In this document: positions 25,644 to 34,647 of the stretch, one piece after another
Layout: the number at the start of each line of letters is the position of its first letter
How positions within the stretch are numbered: position 1 is the first letter of the stretch
Assembly (NCBI RefSeq): GCF_004214935.1
Contig: NZ_SFCC01000003.1
Coordinates: forward strand, 372,001-436,000
Source of the DNA: Amycolatopsis suaedae
Lineage (GTDB): Bacteria; Actinomycetota; Actinomycetes; Mycobacteriales; Pseudonocardiaceae
Reading direction: 5' to 3'
DNA: 64,000 nt
Position numbers and translations under genes: made by a program
The notes under the pieces: generated by a model
Told to the model about the DNA's origin: nothing
Database searches by the model: none
What the model saw: the letters and a program-made list of their open reading frames with translations, nothing else

Positions 25644-26187
25644 TGCCGTTCTCCATCGTGCGGATGATGTTGGCCGCCACGTCGTGCCGGGGCAGCGTGC
25701 CCTCCTTGGCCAGCTCCCAGCCGGTGTAGAGCAGCGCCCAGAACACGCCCATCAGCCAGTCGACCGTGACGCCCGCGTCCAGCAGGCCTTCTTTCCTGCC
25801 GCGTTCCAGCAGGTCGGTGAGCGGCTTGTTCGCCGAGTCCAGTTCCTGGTTGACCCGGTCCTGCTCGGCCAGCAGGTGCCCGGTGTTGAACAGGTACTGC
25901 AGCCACGGGCCGATCTCGAGCCAGGCGTGCACCGCCCGGCGCAGAGCGGTGAGGGTGTCGTCCCGGTCCAGCGCGGCCTCGGTGACGGCCAGGCGGATCT
26001 GTTCGATGGCCTCGTCGACCACCGCGGCGGTGAGACCGGACCGCTCCGGGAAGTAGCGGTGCAGGGTGCTGCGGCCCACCCCGGCCTTCTCGGCGACGTC
26101 GCCGAGCGAGGCGGTCGGGCAGTCCGCGAGCACGCTGGCCGCCGTCTTCAGGATGTGGGCCCGGGTTCGGTTGCGAGTGGACGACAC
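25630..26187 (-). CDS. TetR-family regulator, divergent from ABC exporter
   Basis: This 185-residue repressor has an N-terminal helix-turn-helix (ILKTAASVLADCPTASLGDVAEKAGVG cut here into helices, then RSTLHRYF at about residues 40-47) and a helical ligand domain. GTG 26187 is the start. It is divergent from the ABC exporter gene across an 88-bp region containing a palindrome overlapping the exporter promoter, so it is the likely local repressor. It is convergent with, and overlaps, the molybdopterin-subunit gene. Confidence 0.85.
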   Translation of the reverse strand: MSSTRNRTRAHILKTAASVLADCPTASLGDVAEKAGVGRSTLHRYFPERSGLTAAVVDEAIEQIRLAVTEAALDRDDTLTALRRAVHAWLEIGPWLQYLFNTGHLLAEQDRVNQELDSANKPLTDLLERGRKEGLLDAGVTVDWLMGVFWALLYTGWELAKEGTLPRHDVAANIIRTMENGIMSR

Positions 26188-26237
26188 GGCTCTTATTTAA
26201 CAACGGATGTACCGCATCGGCACCGCGAGTCTTTATT

Positions 26238-26268
26238 ATGAGACATCGATGTCCCATTTCGCTACACT
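26238..26268 (+). promoter_or_regulatory. TetR-type operator overlapping a leaderless promoter
   Basis: The 20-bp sequence at 26238-26257 is palindromic except for one pair of positions, with a perfect core GACATCGATGTC. It covers a -35-like GAGACA (26240-26245). After a 17-base spacer a TACACT -10 (26263-26268) lies 7 bases before the exporter ATG, so transcription should begin at about the ATG. A repressor bound here would block the -35 region. Confidence 0.6.
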
Positions 26269-26275
26269 CGGGTCC

Positions 26276-28042
26276 ATGGGAGGAAAGGACGAGCCACCTC
26301 TGCGGTGGCAGAACGTACGGGTGCTGTGGTCGTTCGTCCGGCCACACCGGGGGAAGCTCCTGCTGGGGCTCGTGCTCGGGCTGATCGCCACCGGCGCGAC
26401 CCTGGCCACCCCGATGGTGGCCAAATGGGTCCTGGACGGGATGGCGGAGTCGGCGCCGATCGGCGCGGCCGTGGCCATCCTGGTGACGCTGCTGGTGGCC
26501 GGGTCGGTGATCGGCCTGTGGCAGGGTCTCCTGCTGGGCAAGCTCGCCGAGAACATCGTGCTCGATGCCAGGACGGACATGGTGCGCAGGCTGTTCCGGA
26601 TCCGCATGGGGGAGCTGGCCAAGCGCTCCGGGGGCGAGTTCGTCACCAGGGTGACCTCCGACAGCGTGCTGCTGCGGGAGGCGGCGGGAAGCGGCATCCA
26701 GCTGGTCAACGGCGCAGTCGGCGTGATCGGGTCGCTGGTGCTGATGGCGGCGCTGGACTGGGTGCTGCTGGCGACGACCATCGGCGCGCTGGGTGTCGTC
26801 GGCGCGGTCGCCGGGATGCTGATGCCGCAGATCTCCGCGGCACACCGGGACGCCCAGGACGCCGTCGGCCGGATGGGCGGGCTGCTCGAAGGAGCACTGC
26901 GGGCCATCCGCACCGTCAAGGCCAGCCGGGCCGAACACCGGGAGAGCGGCCGGGTGCTGGCCGAAGCCCAGGAGTCGGCACGGAAGGGCATCCGCGCGGC
27001 ACGGATCACGGTGGTCAACTGGACGCTGGCCGGCGCCGGTATCCAGCTGGCGATCCTGCTGATCCTGGCGCTCGGTGCGTGGCGGGTCAGCGAGGGCGCG
27101 CTCGCCGTGTCCAGCCTGGTGGCGTTCCTGCTCTACGCGTTCCAGCTGATGGAGCCGGTCGAGGCGGTGACGAGGACGGTCGGTGAGCTGCAGGCCGGGG
27201 TCGCCGCCGCGGCGAGGATCCGCGAGGTGCAGGGCCTCGACGTCGAGCCGGAGGGCCGGACCACGGCAGCCGCCGGAGCGGTCGACGGGCGGGCGGACAC
27301 GGTCCTGTCCTTCCGCGACGTGGTCGCCCGGTACGCACCGGGTGCCGAACCCGCCCTGCGCGGCGTCAGCCTGGACATCGCCCGCACCGGGCACACCGCG
27401 ATCGTCGGACCGTCCGGGGCGGGCAAGACCACGATGTTCTCGCTCATGCTGCGGTTCCTGCAGCCGGAGAGCGGGACGCTCACGCTCGACGGGGTGCCGT
27501 TCGACCAGTGGTCGGTCGACGACGTCCGGCGGCGCATCGTCTACGTCGAGCAGGACACGCCGCTGGTCCCGGGCACCGTGCGGGACAACCTCACCTACAC
27601 CCACACCGGCGCGGGCGAGGACGCGTTGTGGGCGGCGCTGCGGGAGGTCCGGCTGGACGAGCGGGTGCGGTCCCTGCCGCAGGGACTGGACACGCCATTG
27701 TCCGGCGCGACCGTCTCCGGCGGGGAGCGGCAGCGCATCGCGCTGGCGCGGGCCCTGGTCGGCGACCCGGAGATCCTGCTGCTGGACGAGGCGACCGCGC
27801 AGCTGGACGGGCTCACCGAAGCCGCCGTGCACACGGCGATCGACCGCATCGCGAGCACGGGTGCGGTCGTGACCATCGCGCACCGCCTGTCCACGGTGAT
27901 CGACGCCGACCGGATCTTCGTCATGGAGGACGGGCTCTGCCGCGCCGCGGGCACCCACCACGAACTACTGGAGAGCGACGTGCTCTACCGCGATCTGGTG
28001 GAGGCGCTGAAGATCGCCTCGGTGGCGGCCCCGGCGGCCTGA
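26276..28042 (+). CDS. ABC exporter half-transporter (membrane plus ATPase domain)
   Basis: This 588-residue fused exporter has six predicted helices (about residues 20-310) followed by the nucleotide-binding domain. The latter has Walker A GPSGAGKTT, Q-loop YVEQDTPLVPGTV, signature VSGGERQRIALARAL, Walker B ILLLDEATAQLD and the switch TIAHRLSTV. It is a multidrug/lipid-type exporter expected to work as a dimer. ATG 26276 is chosen because of the -10 element 7 bases upstream; ATGs at 26207 and 26249 lie in or before the promoter and operator. TetR genes flank it on both sides. Confidence 0.9.
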   Translation: MGGKDEPPLRWQNVRVLWSFVRPHRGKLLLGLVLGLIATGATLATPMVAKWVLDGMAESAPIGAAVAILVTLLVAGSVIGLWQGLLLGKLAENIVLDARTDMVRRLFRIRMGELAKRSGGEFVTRVTSDSVLLREAAGSGIQLVNGAVGVIGSLVLMAALDWVLLATTIGALGVVGAVAGMLMPQISAAHRDAQDAVGRMGGLLEGALRAIRTVKASRAEHRESGRVLAEAQESARKGIRAARITVVNWTLAGAGIQLAILLILALGAWRVSEGALAVSSLVAFLLYAFQLMEPVEAVTRTVGELQAGVAAAARIREVQGLDVEPEGRTTAAAGAVDGRADTVLSFRDVVARYAPGAEPALRGVSLDIARTGHTAIVGPSGAGKTTMFSLMLRFLQPESGTLTLDGVPFDQWSVDDVRRRIVYVEQDTPLVPGTVRDNLTYTHTGAGEDALWAALREVRLDERVRSLPQGLDTPLSGATVSGGERQRIALARALVGDPEILLLDEATAQLDGLTEAAVHTAIDRIASTGAVVTIAHRLSTVIDADRIFVMEDGLCRAAGTHHELLESDVLYRDLVEALKIASVAAPAA

Positions 28043-28612
28043 TCAGCCGGACAGCGCGCGGGCCGTGGCCGCCACGGCACGGCCCGCGGTCAGCACCGGC
28101 TCGGTGTCGCGCAGCGCCCTGCTCAGCACGAACGCGCCTTCCAGGCTGGTGACCATGGTGATGGTGAGCTGCCGCGCGGCGTCGGCGTCGAGGCCGAACC
28201 GGGTGAAGCCCGCGGTGCCCGCCTCGATCCAGCCGGTGAACACGTCGGCGGTGGCGACCCGCAGCCGCTCGTTCGTGCTGGCCACCTCCAGCGCGACCGT
28301 CGCGATCGGGCAGGCGTCCGCGTAGTCGGTCTCCACCAGCATGTCCGCGGCCGCCGCGAACATCGACTCGATCCCGCCGCACAGGTCCGTGGCCGGCTCG
28401 AACAGCAGCTCGAACAGCTCGATGTACATCGGGCCGGAGGTGCGGATGACCTCCTCGGCCAGCTGTTCCTTGCCGCCGGGGAAGAAGTGGTAGATCGAAC
28501 CGAACGGCGCGTTCGCCGCCGCGACGATCTGCTTCAGGCCGGTCCCGGTGTAGCCGTTGCGCCGGAACAGCTCGGCCGTGGCGACGAGGATGCGGTCCTT
28601 GGTGTCGGTCAC
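28043..28612 (-). CDS. TetR-family regulator (LmrA/YxaF-like C-terminal domain)
   Basis: This 189-residue regulator has the helix-turn-helix ILVATAELFRRNGYTGTGLKQI cut short here, with the recognition segment PFGSIYHFFPGGKEQLAEE. The C-terminal domain, with CPIATVALE, is like the LmrA/YxaF group that controls drug-resistance genes. GTG 28612 is the start. Its stop abuts the ABC exporter stop with no gap, on the opposite strand. It may control the exporter or the downstream permease 22 bases away on the same strand. Confidence 0.85.
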   Translation of the reverse strand: MTDTKDRILVATAELFRRNGYTGTGLKQIVAAANAPFGSIYHFFPGGKEQLAEEVIRTSGPMYIELFELLFEPATDLCGGIESMFAAAADMLVETDYADACPIATVALEVASTNERLRVATADVFTGWIEAGTAGFTRFGLDADAARQLTITMVTSLEGAFVLSRALRDTEPVLTAGRAVAATARALSG

Positions 28613-28634
28613 CCCGCCATAGTAGAGCGATCTA

Positions 28635-29924
28635 TCAACGCGTGGAACGCTCGCCGAACACCAGGTTCAGCACCACCGCGGTCACACAGCCCGCGCTGAT
28701 CCCCGAGTCCAGCACCGTGCGCACCGCGGAGGGGAAGTCCGCGTAGAACTCCGGGGCGGCGATCGGGATCAGCCCGACGCCCAGCGACGCGGCCACGATC
28801 GCGATGTTCGCCGGGCGCTCGAAGGACGCCTTGGCCAGCGTGCGGATGCCGCTCACCGCGACGCTGCCGAACAACACCAGCCCGGCGCCACCCAGCACCG
28901 GCTGCGGCACGAGAGCGACGATCCCGCCGGCCACCGGGAACACCCCGAGCAGCACCAGCACGGCACCACACGCGGCCACCACGTAGCGGCTCACCATCCT
29001 GGTCAGCGCCACCAGGCCGACGTTCTGCGCGAACGCCGTCGCCGCGAACCCGCCGAACACGGTCGCCACGGCCGTGGCCAGCCCGTCGGCCCGCAGCCCG
29101 TCGGCGACCGTGCGTGGCTCGGTCGGCCGGTCGACGATCTCGCCGAGCGCGAGCATGTCCGCGGTGCTCTCCACCATCACCACGATCATCACGATGGCCA
29201 TCGACACGATGGCGGCGATGTCGAACACCGGGGTCCCGAAGTGGAACGGCCCGGCGATCCCGAACGCGGGCGCCTCCCGCAGGGTGCTGGTGTCCAGCGC
29301 GCCCAGCGGCCAGGCCAGCAGCGTGCCTGCCACCAGCCCGAGCAGCAACGCGATCCGCCCGGCGAACCCGCGCAGGAACCGGGTGAACGCCAGCACCGCG
29401 AGCAGGGTGAACCCGGCGAGCAGCAGGCCGGTGCCGGTCGCCGACTCCTGCTGTGCGGCGATCCAGCCGACCGCGACCGGCAGCAGCGACACCCCGATCA
29501 GCGTGATCACCGTCCCGGTCACCAGCGGCGGGAAGAACCGGGTCAGCCGGGAGAAGAACGGCGCGGCCAGCACCATCAGCGCCCCGCCGACCAGCGTCGC
29601 GCCGTACACGACACCGAGCGCGTCGCCGGCGCCGTGCTGCTTCACGATGGCCAGCACCGGCGCCACGGTGGCGAACGTGACGCCGTTGACCAGCGGCAGC
29701 CGCGCGCCGAAGCGCCACACGCCCAGCGTCTGCAGCAGGGTGGCCAGGCCCGCGGTGAACAGGCTCGCGCTGATCAGCAGGCTCAGCTCACCGGGCGGCA
29801 GGCCGACGGCCGCGCCGATGATGAGCGGCGGGGCGACCACGCCCGCGTACATGGCGGCGACGTGCTGGATCCCGCCCGCGATCAGCTGCGCGGTGCCCGG
29901 AATCCGGTCGACGGGGTGCGTCAT
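28635..29924 (-). CDS. NCS2 xanthine/urate permease
   Basis: This 429-residue nucleobase:cation symporter-2 family protein has about 12-14 helices. The family signatures are GGIQHVAAMYAGVVAPPLIIG at the N-terminus (partly shown as HVAAMYAGVVAPPLI), the VESTADMLALGEI segment with the conserved Glu, and QNVGLVALTRMVSRYV. The ATG overlaps the urate oxidase stop (ATGA), so it is the distal gene of uraH-uox-permease. Context favours urate or xanthine uptake over uracil. Confidence 0.9.
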   Translation of the reverse strand: MTHPVDRIPGTAQLIAGGIQHVAAMYAGVVAPPLIIGAAVGLPPGELSLLISASLFTAGLATLLQTLGVWRFGARLPLVNGVTFATVAPVLAIVKQHGAGDALGVVYGATLVGGALMVLAAPFFSRLTRFFPPLVTGTVITLIGVSLLPVAVGWIAAQQESATGTGLLLAGFTLLAVLAFTRFLRGFAGRIALLLGLVAGTLLAWPLGALDTSTLREAPAFGIAGPFHFGTPVFDIAAIVSMAIVMIVVMVESTADMLALGEIVDRPTEPRTVADGLRADGLATAVATVFGGFAATAFAQNVGLVALTRMVSRYVVAACGAVLVLLGVFPVAGGIVALVPQPVLGGAGLVLFGSVAVSGIRTLAKASFERPANIAIVAASLGVGLIPIAAPEFYADFPSAVRTVLDSGISAGCVTAVVLNLVFGERSTR

Positions 29925-30802
29925 GACCAGGCCGCCGCGGCCGAGGCGTGGTCTTCGTCGTCGCGCAGCACGGTGCCCTCGATGAGCCCGTACGGCCGGT
30001 CGGCCGCGTAGAAGACCTCGTTGTCGTTGGTCAGCCCGAACGGTTCCAGGTCGACGAGGAAGTGGTGTTTGTTCGGCAGCGACAGCCGGATCTCGGCCAG
30101 CTCGTCGCGCTGCGCCAGCACCGCCTCGCCCATCGCGTACAGGGTCTGCTGCAGCGAGAGGCTGTGCTTGGTGGCGAACGTCTCCAGCAGGATCCGCCGG
30201 ACCTCGCCGAACGACTCCCGCCAGTTCCCGCCGGCCTCGCGGTGCCGCCACCGTGCGGTGACGGCCGTGGCGAGAATCCGGTCGGTGGTCTCGGCCAGCG
30301 TCGTGTACCGGTCGCGGGGAAAGCCGTGGAACTCCGATCCGGTCGACTTCAGCACCACCAGCCCGGTCAGGCCGGACACCACCCAGGCCCGGCCGCCGTC
30401 GAACGTGACGGCGGCGGTCCGCCGCTCGCCACCCGTTGAGCTGAACGCGTGGTCGTGGCCCTTCCCGTCGACCGGGATGCGGTCCCAGCCGTGCTGCTCG
30501 ATCAGGATCCGGGCGCCGGTGATGTGGCTGAACTCGCCGGTGAAGTGCCTGCCCAGCCGCAGTGCGAAGTCCTCGATCTCGCCGACCCCGCCCTCCTTGG
30601 CGAAGGCGTACACGGTGTTCTTCTGCGTGTCGGTGGCCACCACGTCGGAGTTGTCGCCGGTCAGGTGCGTTCGCTCCAGCCTGCCGCGCAGCGCGGTGGA
30701 CACCGTCAGGTCGCTGAGGCTGTGCACCGGCCCGTCGCGGTGGACCGCGACCAGCCGCACCTCGGCCTTGCCGTACTGGTTGGGTCCCAGCGTGATGCCC
30801 AC
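29921..30802 (-). CDS. uox: Urate oxidase
   Basis: This cofactor-free enzyme oxidises urate to 5-hydroxyisourate with release of H2O2. The 293 residues show two tunnelling-fold repeats: LGPNQYGKAEVRL at the start, the catalytic-Thr segment VVATDTQKNTVYAFAKE, FSHITGARILIEQ, FATKHSLSLQQTLYAMG and the C-terminal LPNKHHFLVDLEPFG. GTG 30802 is supported by GGGAG about 7 bases upstream. It starts 2 bases after the HIU hydrolase stop and overlaps the permease start. Confidence 0.95.
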   Translation of the reverse strand: MGITLGPNQYGKAEVRLVAVHRDGPVHSLSDLTVSTALRGRLERTHLTGDNSDVVATDTQKNTVYAFAKEGGVGEIEDFALRLGRHFTGEFSHITGARILIEQHGWDRIPVDGKGHDHAFSSTGGERRTAAVTFDGGRAWVVSGLTGLVVLKSTGSEFHGFPRDRYTTLAETTDRILATAVTARWRHREAGGNWRESFGEVRRILLETFATKHSLSLQQTLYAMGEAVLAQRDELAEIRLSLPNKHHFLVDLEPFGLTNDNEVFYAADRPYGLIEGTVLRDDEDHASAAAAWS

Positions 30803-30804
30803 GG

Positions 30805-31122
30805 TCAGCTCCCTCGGTAGGTGGAGTACGAGTACGGGCTGAGCAGCAGCGGCACATGATGGTGCGTGGGCGGATCGGGGATGCGGAAGGTCACCGTCAC
30901 CTCGGGGAAGAACGCCCCCGGACCCAGGTAGCCGCCGGTGTCGAACACCAGCCGGTAGACGCCTGCCGCGAGGAAGGCGGGCCCGAGGTCCCGGATCCGG
31001 CCGTCGTCGTCGGTCCGTCCACTCGCGACCAGCGCCCCCTCGGCATCCCGCAGCTCGACGGCGACACCCGCCGCGGGCTTCCCGGCGGCCGTGTCGAGGA
31101 CATGGGTGGTCACCAGGCTCAC
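30805..31122 (-). CDS. uraH: 5-hydroxyisourate hydrolase
   Basis: This 105-residue transthyretin-related protein converts the urate oxidase product 5-hydroxyisourate to OHCU. The family features are the N-terminal [15 protein letters not shown] with its catalytic His, the FFPEVTVTF strand and the diagnostic C-terminal YRGS. GTG 31122 is the start. It is the first gene of the minus-strand operon with urate oxidase and permease. The next enzyme, OHCU decarboxylase, is not encoded in the window. Confidence 0.95.
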   Translation of the reverse strand: MSLVTTHVLDTAAGKPAAGVAVELRDAEGALVASGRTDDDGRIRDLGPAFLAAGVYRLVFDTGGYLGPGAFFPEVTVTFRIPDPPTHHHVPLLLSPYSYSTYRGS

Positions 31123-31146
31123 GGGCGGCTCCGGTCTCGCGGGGAC

Positions 31147-31176
31147 TTGGGACGCGATCTTGCGTGACCGTACGAT
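31147..31176 (+). promoter_or_regulatory. Candidate promoter for the allantoinase-allantoicase operon
   Basis: TTGGGA (31147-31152) and TACGAT (31171-31176) are separated by 18 bases, about 41 bases before the allantoinase ATG, in the region divergent from uraH. Confidence 0.45.
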
Positions 31177-31217
31177 TCCGGCGACCCACCGTCAACGCGG
31201 CACGGGAAGGAGCACCG

Positions 31218-32537
31218 ATGGACCTGGTCCTGCGGGCCCGCCGGGCGATCGTCGACGGCGCCGAGCGGTCGTGCACGGTCTGGGTGGAGGCGGGACGGAT
31301 CGCCGCGGTCGGTCCGTTCGACGCCGACATGCCCGCCGAACGGACCGTCGACCTCGGCGACGACGTGGTCCTGCTGCCGGGCCTCGTCGACACCCACGTG
31401 CACGTCAACGACCCCGGCCGGGCCGACTGGGAAGGCTTCCCCACCGCGACGGCGGCGGCCGCCGCCGGGGGCGTGACCACCCTGGTCGACATGCCGCTCA
31501 ACAGCATCCCGCCGACCGTCGACCTGCCCGCGCTGGAGGCCAAGCGGGACGCCGCGCGCGGCCGGGTCCACGTCGACGTCGGCTTCTGGGGCGGTGCCGT
31601 ACCCGGGAAGCTCGGCGAGCTGCCCGCGCTGCACGAGGCCGGTGTGTTCGGCTTCAAGTGCTTCCTGCTGCACTCCGGCGTCGACGAGTTCCCGCCGCTG
31701 TCCGACGGCGAGCTCGCCGAGGCGCTGCGGACCGTCGCGCGACTGGACAGCCAGTTGATCGTGCACGCCGAGGACGCGGCCGTCATCGACGCCGCGACCG
31801 CGCCGTCCGGCCGCGACTACCAGGCCTTCCTGCGGTCCCGGCCACCGCAGGCCGAGCGCACCGCGATCGGCAGGGTGATCGAACTGGCCGGGCGGGCCGC
31901 CGCCCGCGCGCACATCCTGCACCTGTCCGACGCCGGTGCGCTGCCGCTGCTGGAACGCGCCGGCGCCGCGATCACCGTCGAGACCTGCCCGCACTACCTG
32001 AGCTTCACCGCCGAGGAGGTGCCCGACGGCGCCACCCAGTTCAAGTGCTGCCCGCCGATCCGCGAGGCCGCCAACCGCGAGGCACTGTGGCGCGGGCTCG
32101 GCGCCGGGGTGATCGACACCGTCGTCACCGACCACTCGCCGTGCACGCCGGAGCTGAAGCGGTTCGACACCGGCGACTTCCGCACGGCGTGGGGTGGTGT
32201 CGCCGGGCTGCAGGTCGGGTTGCCCGCGGTGTGGACCGGCGCCCGCGCCAGGGGTTTCACGCTCGCCGACGTCGTGCGGTGGATGGCGAGCCGGCCCGCC
32301 GAGCTGGCCGGGATGCGACACAAAGGTAGGATCATCCCCGGTTTCGACGCCGACTTCTGCGTGTTCGCGCCGGACGAGGCGTTCGTCGTCGACGTCGCCA
32401 GGCTGGCCCACCGCAACCCGGTGAGCGCCTACCACGGCCGCCCGCTCGCCGGCGTCGTCCGTTCCACGTGGCTTCGCGGCGAGGAGATCACCGGCGACCG
32501 ACCGGCGGGCAAGCTGTTGCGCCGGGGCGAGTGCTGA
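31218..32537 (+). CDS. allB: Allantoinase
   Basis: This dihydroorotase-like zinc amidohydrolase opens allantoin to allantoate. The 439 residues include [13 protein letters not shown] (metal His pair), the candidate carboxylated Lys in [10 protein letters not shown], metal His in IVHAEDA and HILHLSDA, and Asp in [11 protein letters not shown] 31218 is preceded by GGAAGGAG; the open frame to 31164 lacks family sequence. Allantoicase follows after 13 bases. A hydantoinase is the main alternative, but the neighbour makes allantoinase much more likely. Confidence 0.94.
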   Translation: MDLVLRARRAIVDGAERSCTVWVEAGRIAAVGPFDADMPAERTVDLGDDVVLLPGLVDTHVHVNDPGRADWEGFPTATAAAAAGGVTTLVDMPLNSIPPTVDLPALEAKRDAARGRVHVDVGFWGGAVPGKLGELPALHEAGVFGFKCFLLHSGVDEFPPLSDGELAEALRTVARLDSQLIVHAEDAAVIDAATAPSGRDYQAFLRSRPPQAERTAIGRVIELAGRAAARAHILHLSDAGALPLLERAGAAITVETCPHYLSFTAEEVPDGATQFKCCPPIREAANREALWRGLGAGVIDTVVTDHSPCTPELKRFDTGDFRTAWGGVAGLQVGLPAVWTGARARGFTLADVVRWMASRPAELAGMRHKGRIIPGFDADFCVFAPDEAFVVDVARLAHRNPVSAYHGRPLAGVVRSTWLRGEEITGDRPAGKLLRRGEC

Positions 32538-32550
32538 AAGGGAGTGCGCG

Positions 32551-33552
32551 ATGACCGACCGTCCGGAGTGGACAGCCGAACCGGACCTGGCCTCCCGCCG
32601 CAACGGTGGTGGCGTGGTGTGGGCCAACGACGAGCTGTTCGCCGAGCGGGAGAACCTGATCAAGCCGTCCAAGCCGGATTTCCAGCCGTGGAGCTTCGGG
32701 CACAAGGGGCAGATCTACGACGGCTGGGAGACCCGGCGTCGCCGGTCCGACGGCGTCGACCAGGCCGTCGTGCGGCTCGGCCTGCCCGGCACGATCACCG
32801 GCGTGGTGGTGGACACCGCGTTCTTCACCGGCAACTATCCGCCGTTCGCGTCGGTGGAGGCGTGCGCGGCCGACGGCTACCCGAGCCCGGCGGAACTGTC
32901 CGAACTGGACTGGGACACGGTCGTCGTCCGATCGCCGCTGGCCGGTGACACGGAGAACTTCTTCGCCACGGCGCCACGCAGGCGGTACACCCACGTGCGG
33001 CTGAGCATCTACCCCGACGGCGGAGTTGCCCGGCTGCGCGTGCACGGTACGCCGGTCGCCGACCCCCGGCTGCTCGACCCCGGCGCGCTCGACCTGGCCG
33101 CACTGGAGAACGGCGCCCGGATCGCCGGGTGCAGCAACATGTTCTACTCCTCGCCGTCGAACCTCATCGCCCCCGGCTTCGCCGCGGTCATGGGCGAGGG
33201 CTGGGAGACCGCGCGCCGCCGTGACGACGGCAACGACTGGGTGAGCGTCGATCTCGCCGGTGCGGGGGTGCCGCGACTGGCCGAGCTGGACACCACGCAC
33301 TTCAAGGGCAACGCGCCCGGCTGGGCGTCGCTCACCGGGCGGCGGCCCGACGGCACCGAGGCCGAGCTCCTGCCGCGAACCCGGCTACAGCCCGACACCA
33401 GGCACCGTTTCGTACTGGACGGTGCTCCGGAAATCGACCGGATCAGGCTGGATGTCTACCCCGACGGGGGAATGGCGAGGCTCCGGCTATGGGGTGGCCT
33501 GTCCGAGGCCGGCCGGGCCACCGTGGACGAACGGTTCGCCGCCGCCGGCTGA
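32551..33552 (+). CDS. alc: Allantoicase
   Basis: Allantoicase hydrolyses allantoate to ureidoglycolate and urea. The 333-residue protein has two homologous jelly-roll repeats: GWETRRRR with DGVDQAVVRLGLPG and later GWETARRRDDG with NDWVSVDLAG, each followed by a THFKGN/TAFFTGN type segment and a YPDGGVARLR/YPDGGMARLR strand. GGGAG precedes the ATG. It is the last enzyme of the urate route in the window. The 3' end overlaps the convergent membrane-protein gene by 66 bases. Confidence 0.95.
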   Translation: MTDRPEWTAEPDLASRRNGGGVVWANDELFAERENLIKPSKPDFQPWSFGHKGQIYDGWETRRRRSDGVDQAVVRLGLPGTITGVVVDTAFFTGNYPPFASVEACAADGYPSPAELSELDWDTVVVRSPLAGDTENFFATAPRRRYTHVRLSIYPDGGVARLRVHGTPVADPRLLDPGALDLAALENGARIAGCSNMFYSSPSNLIAPGFAAVMGEGWETARRRDDGNDWVSVDLAGAGVPRLAELDTTHFKGNAPGWASLTGRRPDGTEAELLPRTRLQPDTRHRFVLDGAPEIDRIRLDVYPDGGMARLRLWGGLSEAGRATVDERFAAAG

Positions 33553-34539
33553 GGCACACGCGGCGCACGGCTTACGCCTGCGCAGGTAGTAGCCCAGCGT
33601 CGCCACGCCGACCGCGACACCCCACGGCAGGAACGCCAGCCCCGGCCCGCCCGACCAGTTCAGCGTCGCCGTGCCGTCGGCGATGGCCCGGACGGCCAGC
33701 ACGTCGAACTTCAGCCCGGACAGCGTGACGATGATGGCCGCCCAGGAACCGAGCGTGACCGGGAACCACAGCGGCACACGCCTGCCCCGCAGGAACGGGA
33801 CCCACCGCGGCCACACCTCGCCCCAGCGGCGGGTCAGGCCGATGGTGAGCACGGCCCCGCCCAGCGGCAGCCCGCCGAGGACGAACAGCATGAGCACGTG
33901 CGGCACGGTGCGGCCGACCTCGCCGTTGTCCAGGCCGAGCGCCAGCTCGATGCCCCAGTACGTGCGGACCAGGCCGTACGGCAGCGCACACGCCGCGCCG
34001 GCGTAGGCCGCCCAGCGGCCCCACCTGGCGGCCGCGGCCGGCGACGTCCAGCGGGCGGGGACCCGCCCGCACCCGGCGCAGGTGTCCGAAGTGGACTGCC
34101 GGTAGACCACGGCGGCCGCCGTCCACAGCACACCACCGGCAATGCACAGCGCCATGTTCACCACCGGCCAGTCGATCAGGCCGAAGTAGCCGAAGAACAA
34201 GTAGGCGAAGTTCTGCAGGATCCGGATGTCGGGCAGCACCAGCAGCAATGCGACGGCCTGCACCGCCGCCACCGCGAGCAGCACCGGCCTGCCGCCGCGG
34301 ACGGCGCGGGCCATGAGCAGCCCGGCGACACCGCCGGCCAGCCCGACCGCCGCGATCACCGGCCCCATGGCTTCCGGCGTGGCGCCGACGAAGAAGGACA
34401 TGCCGTCGGGTGCCCGCTGGTCACCGAATGGGAAGCCGGGCCCGCCGAGGGCCCAGACCAAGCCGAGCAGGCCGTACACCAGTGAGAACAGCGGTGCGGC
34501 GTAGGCAACGGCCAGTTGTGCGCCGAGTGTCGTCGTCAT
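33487..34539 (-). CDS. Polytopic membrane protein, unknown function
   Basis: I do not recognise a family. The 350-residue product has about eight to nine hydrophobic segments, starting MTTTLGAQLAVAYAAPLFSL. It has two CxxC pairs, one mid-protein (DTCAGCGR) and one near the C-terminus (KPCAACAS), which could form a metal site or disulfides. The C-terminal 20 or so residues are encoded by the antisense of allantoicase. The ATG at 34539 is the first start after which the hydrophobic segments begin. It may be transcribed after the FhuF-like gene 95 bases upstream, but a hairpin separates them. Confidence 0.6.
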   Translation of the reverse strand: MTTTLGAQLAVAYAAPLFSLVYGLLGLVWALGGPGFPFGDQRAPDGMSFFVGATPEAMGPVIAAVGLAGGVAGLLMARAVRGGRPVLLAVAAVQAVALLLVLPDIRILQNFAYLFFGYFGLIDWPVVNMALCIAGGVLWTAAAVVYRQSTSDTCAGCGRVPARWTSPAAAARWGRWAAYAGAACALPYGLVRTYWGIELALGLDNGEVGRTVPHVLMLFVLGGLPLGGAVLTIGLTRRWGEVWPRWVPFLRGRRVPLWFPVTLGSWAAIIVTLSGLKFDVLAVRAIADGTATLNWSGGPGLAFLPWGVAVGVATLGYYLRRRKPCAACASAGGGEPFVHGGPAGLGQATP

Positions 34540-34619
34540 GCTCCGAGACTCGCCGCGCCGCGCCCGATCGGGTATCTGCCGAAGTGCGGGGATCCTCGCT
34601 GTCGGCGGCGGGTGTCTAC

Positions 34620-34647
34620 CCCGTTCGGCGGAGATCAGCCGAACGGG
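34620..34647 (-). terminator. Hairpin spanning the end of the FhuF-like gene
   Basis: A 10-bp stem (CCCGTTCGGC and GCCGAACGGG) has an 8-base loop that holds the stop codon of the upstream minus-strand gene. There is no T tract. It may terminate or attenuate transcription before the membrane-protein gene. Confidence 0.45.
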
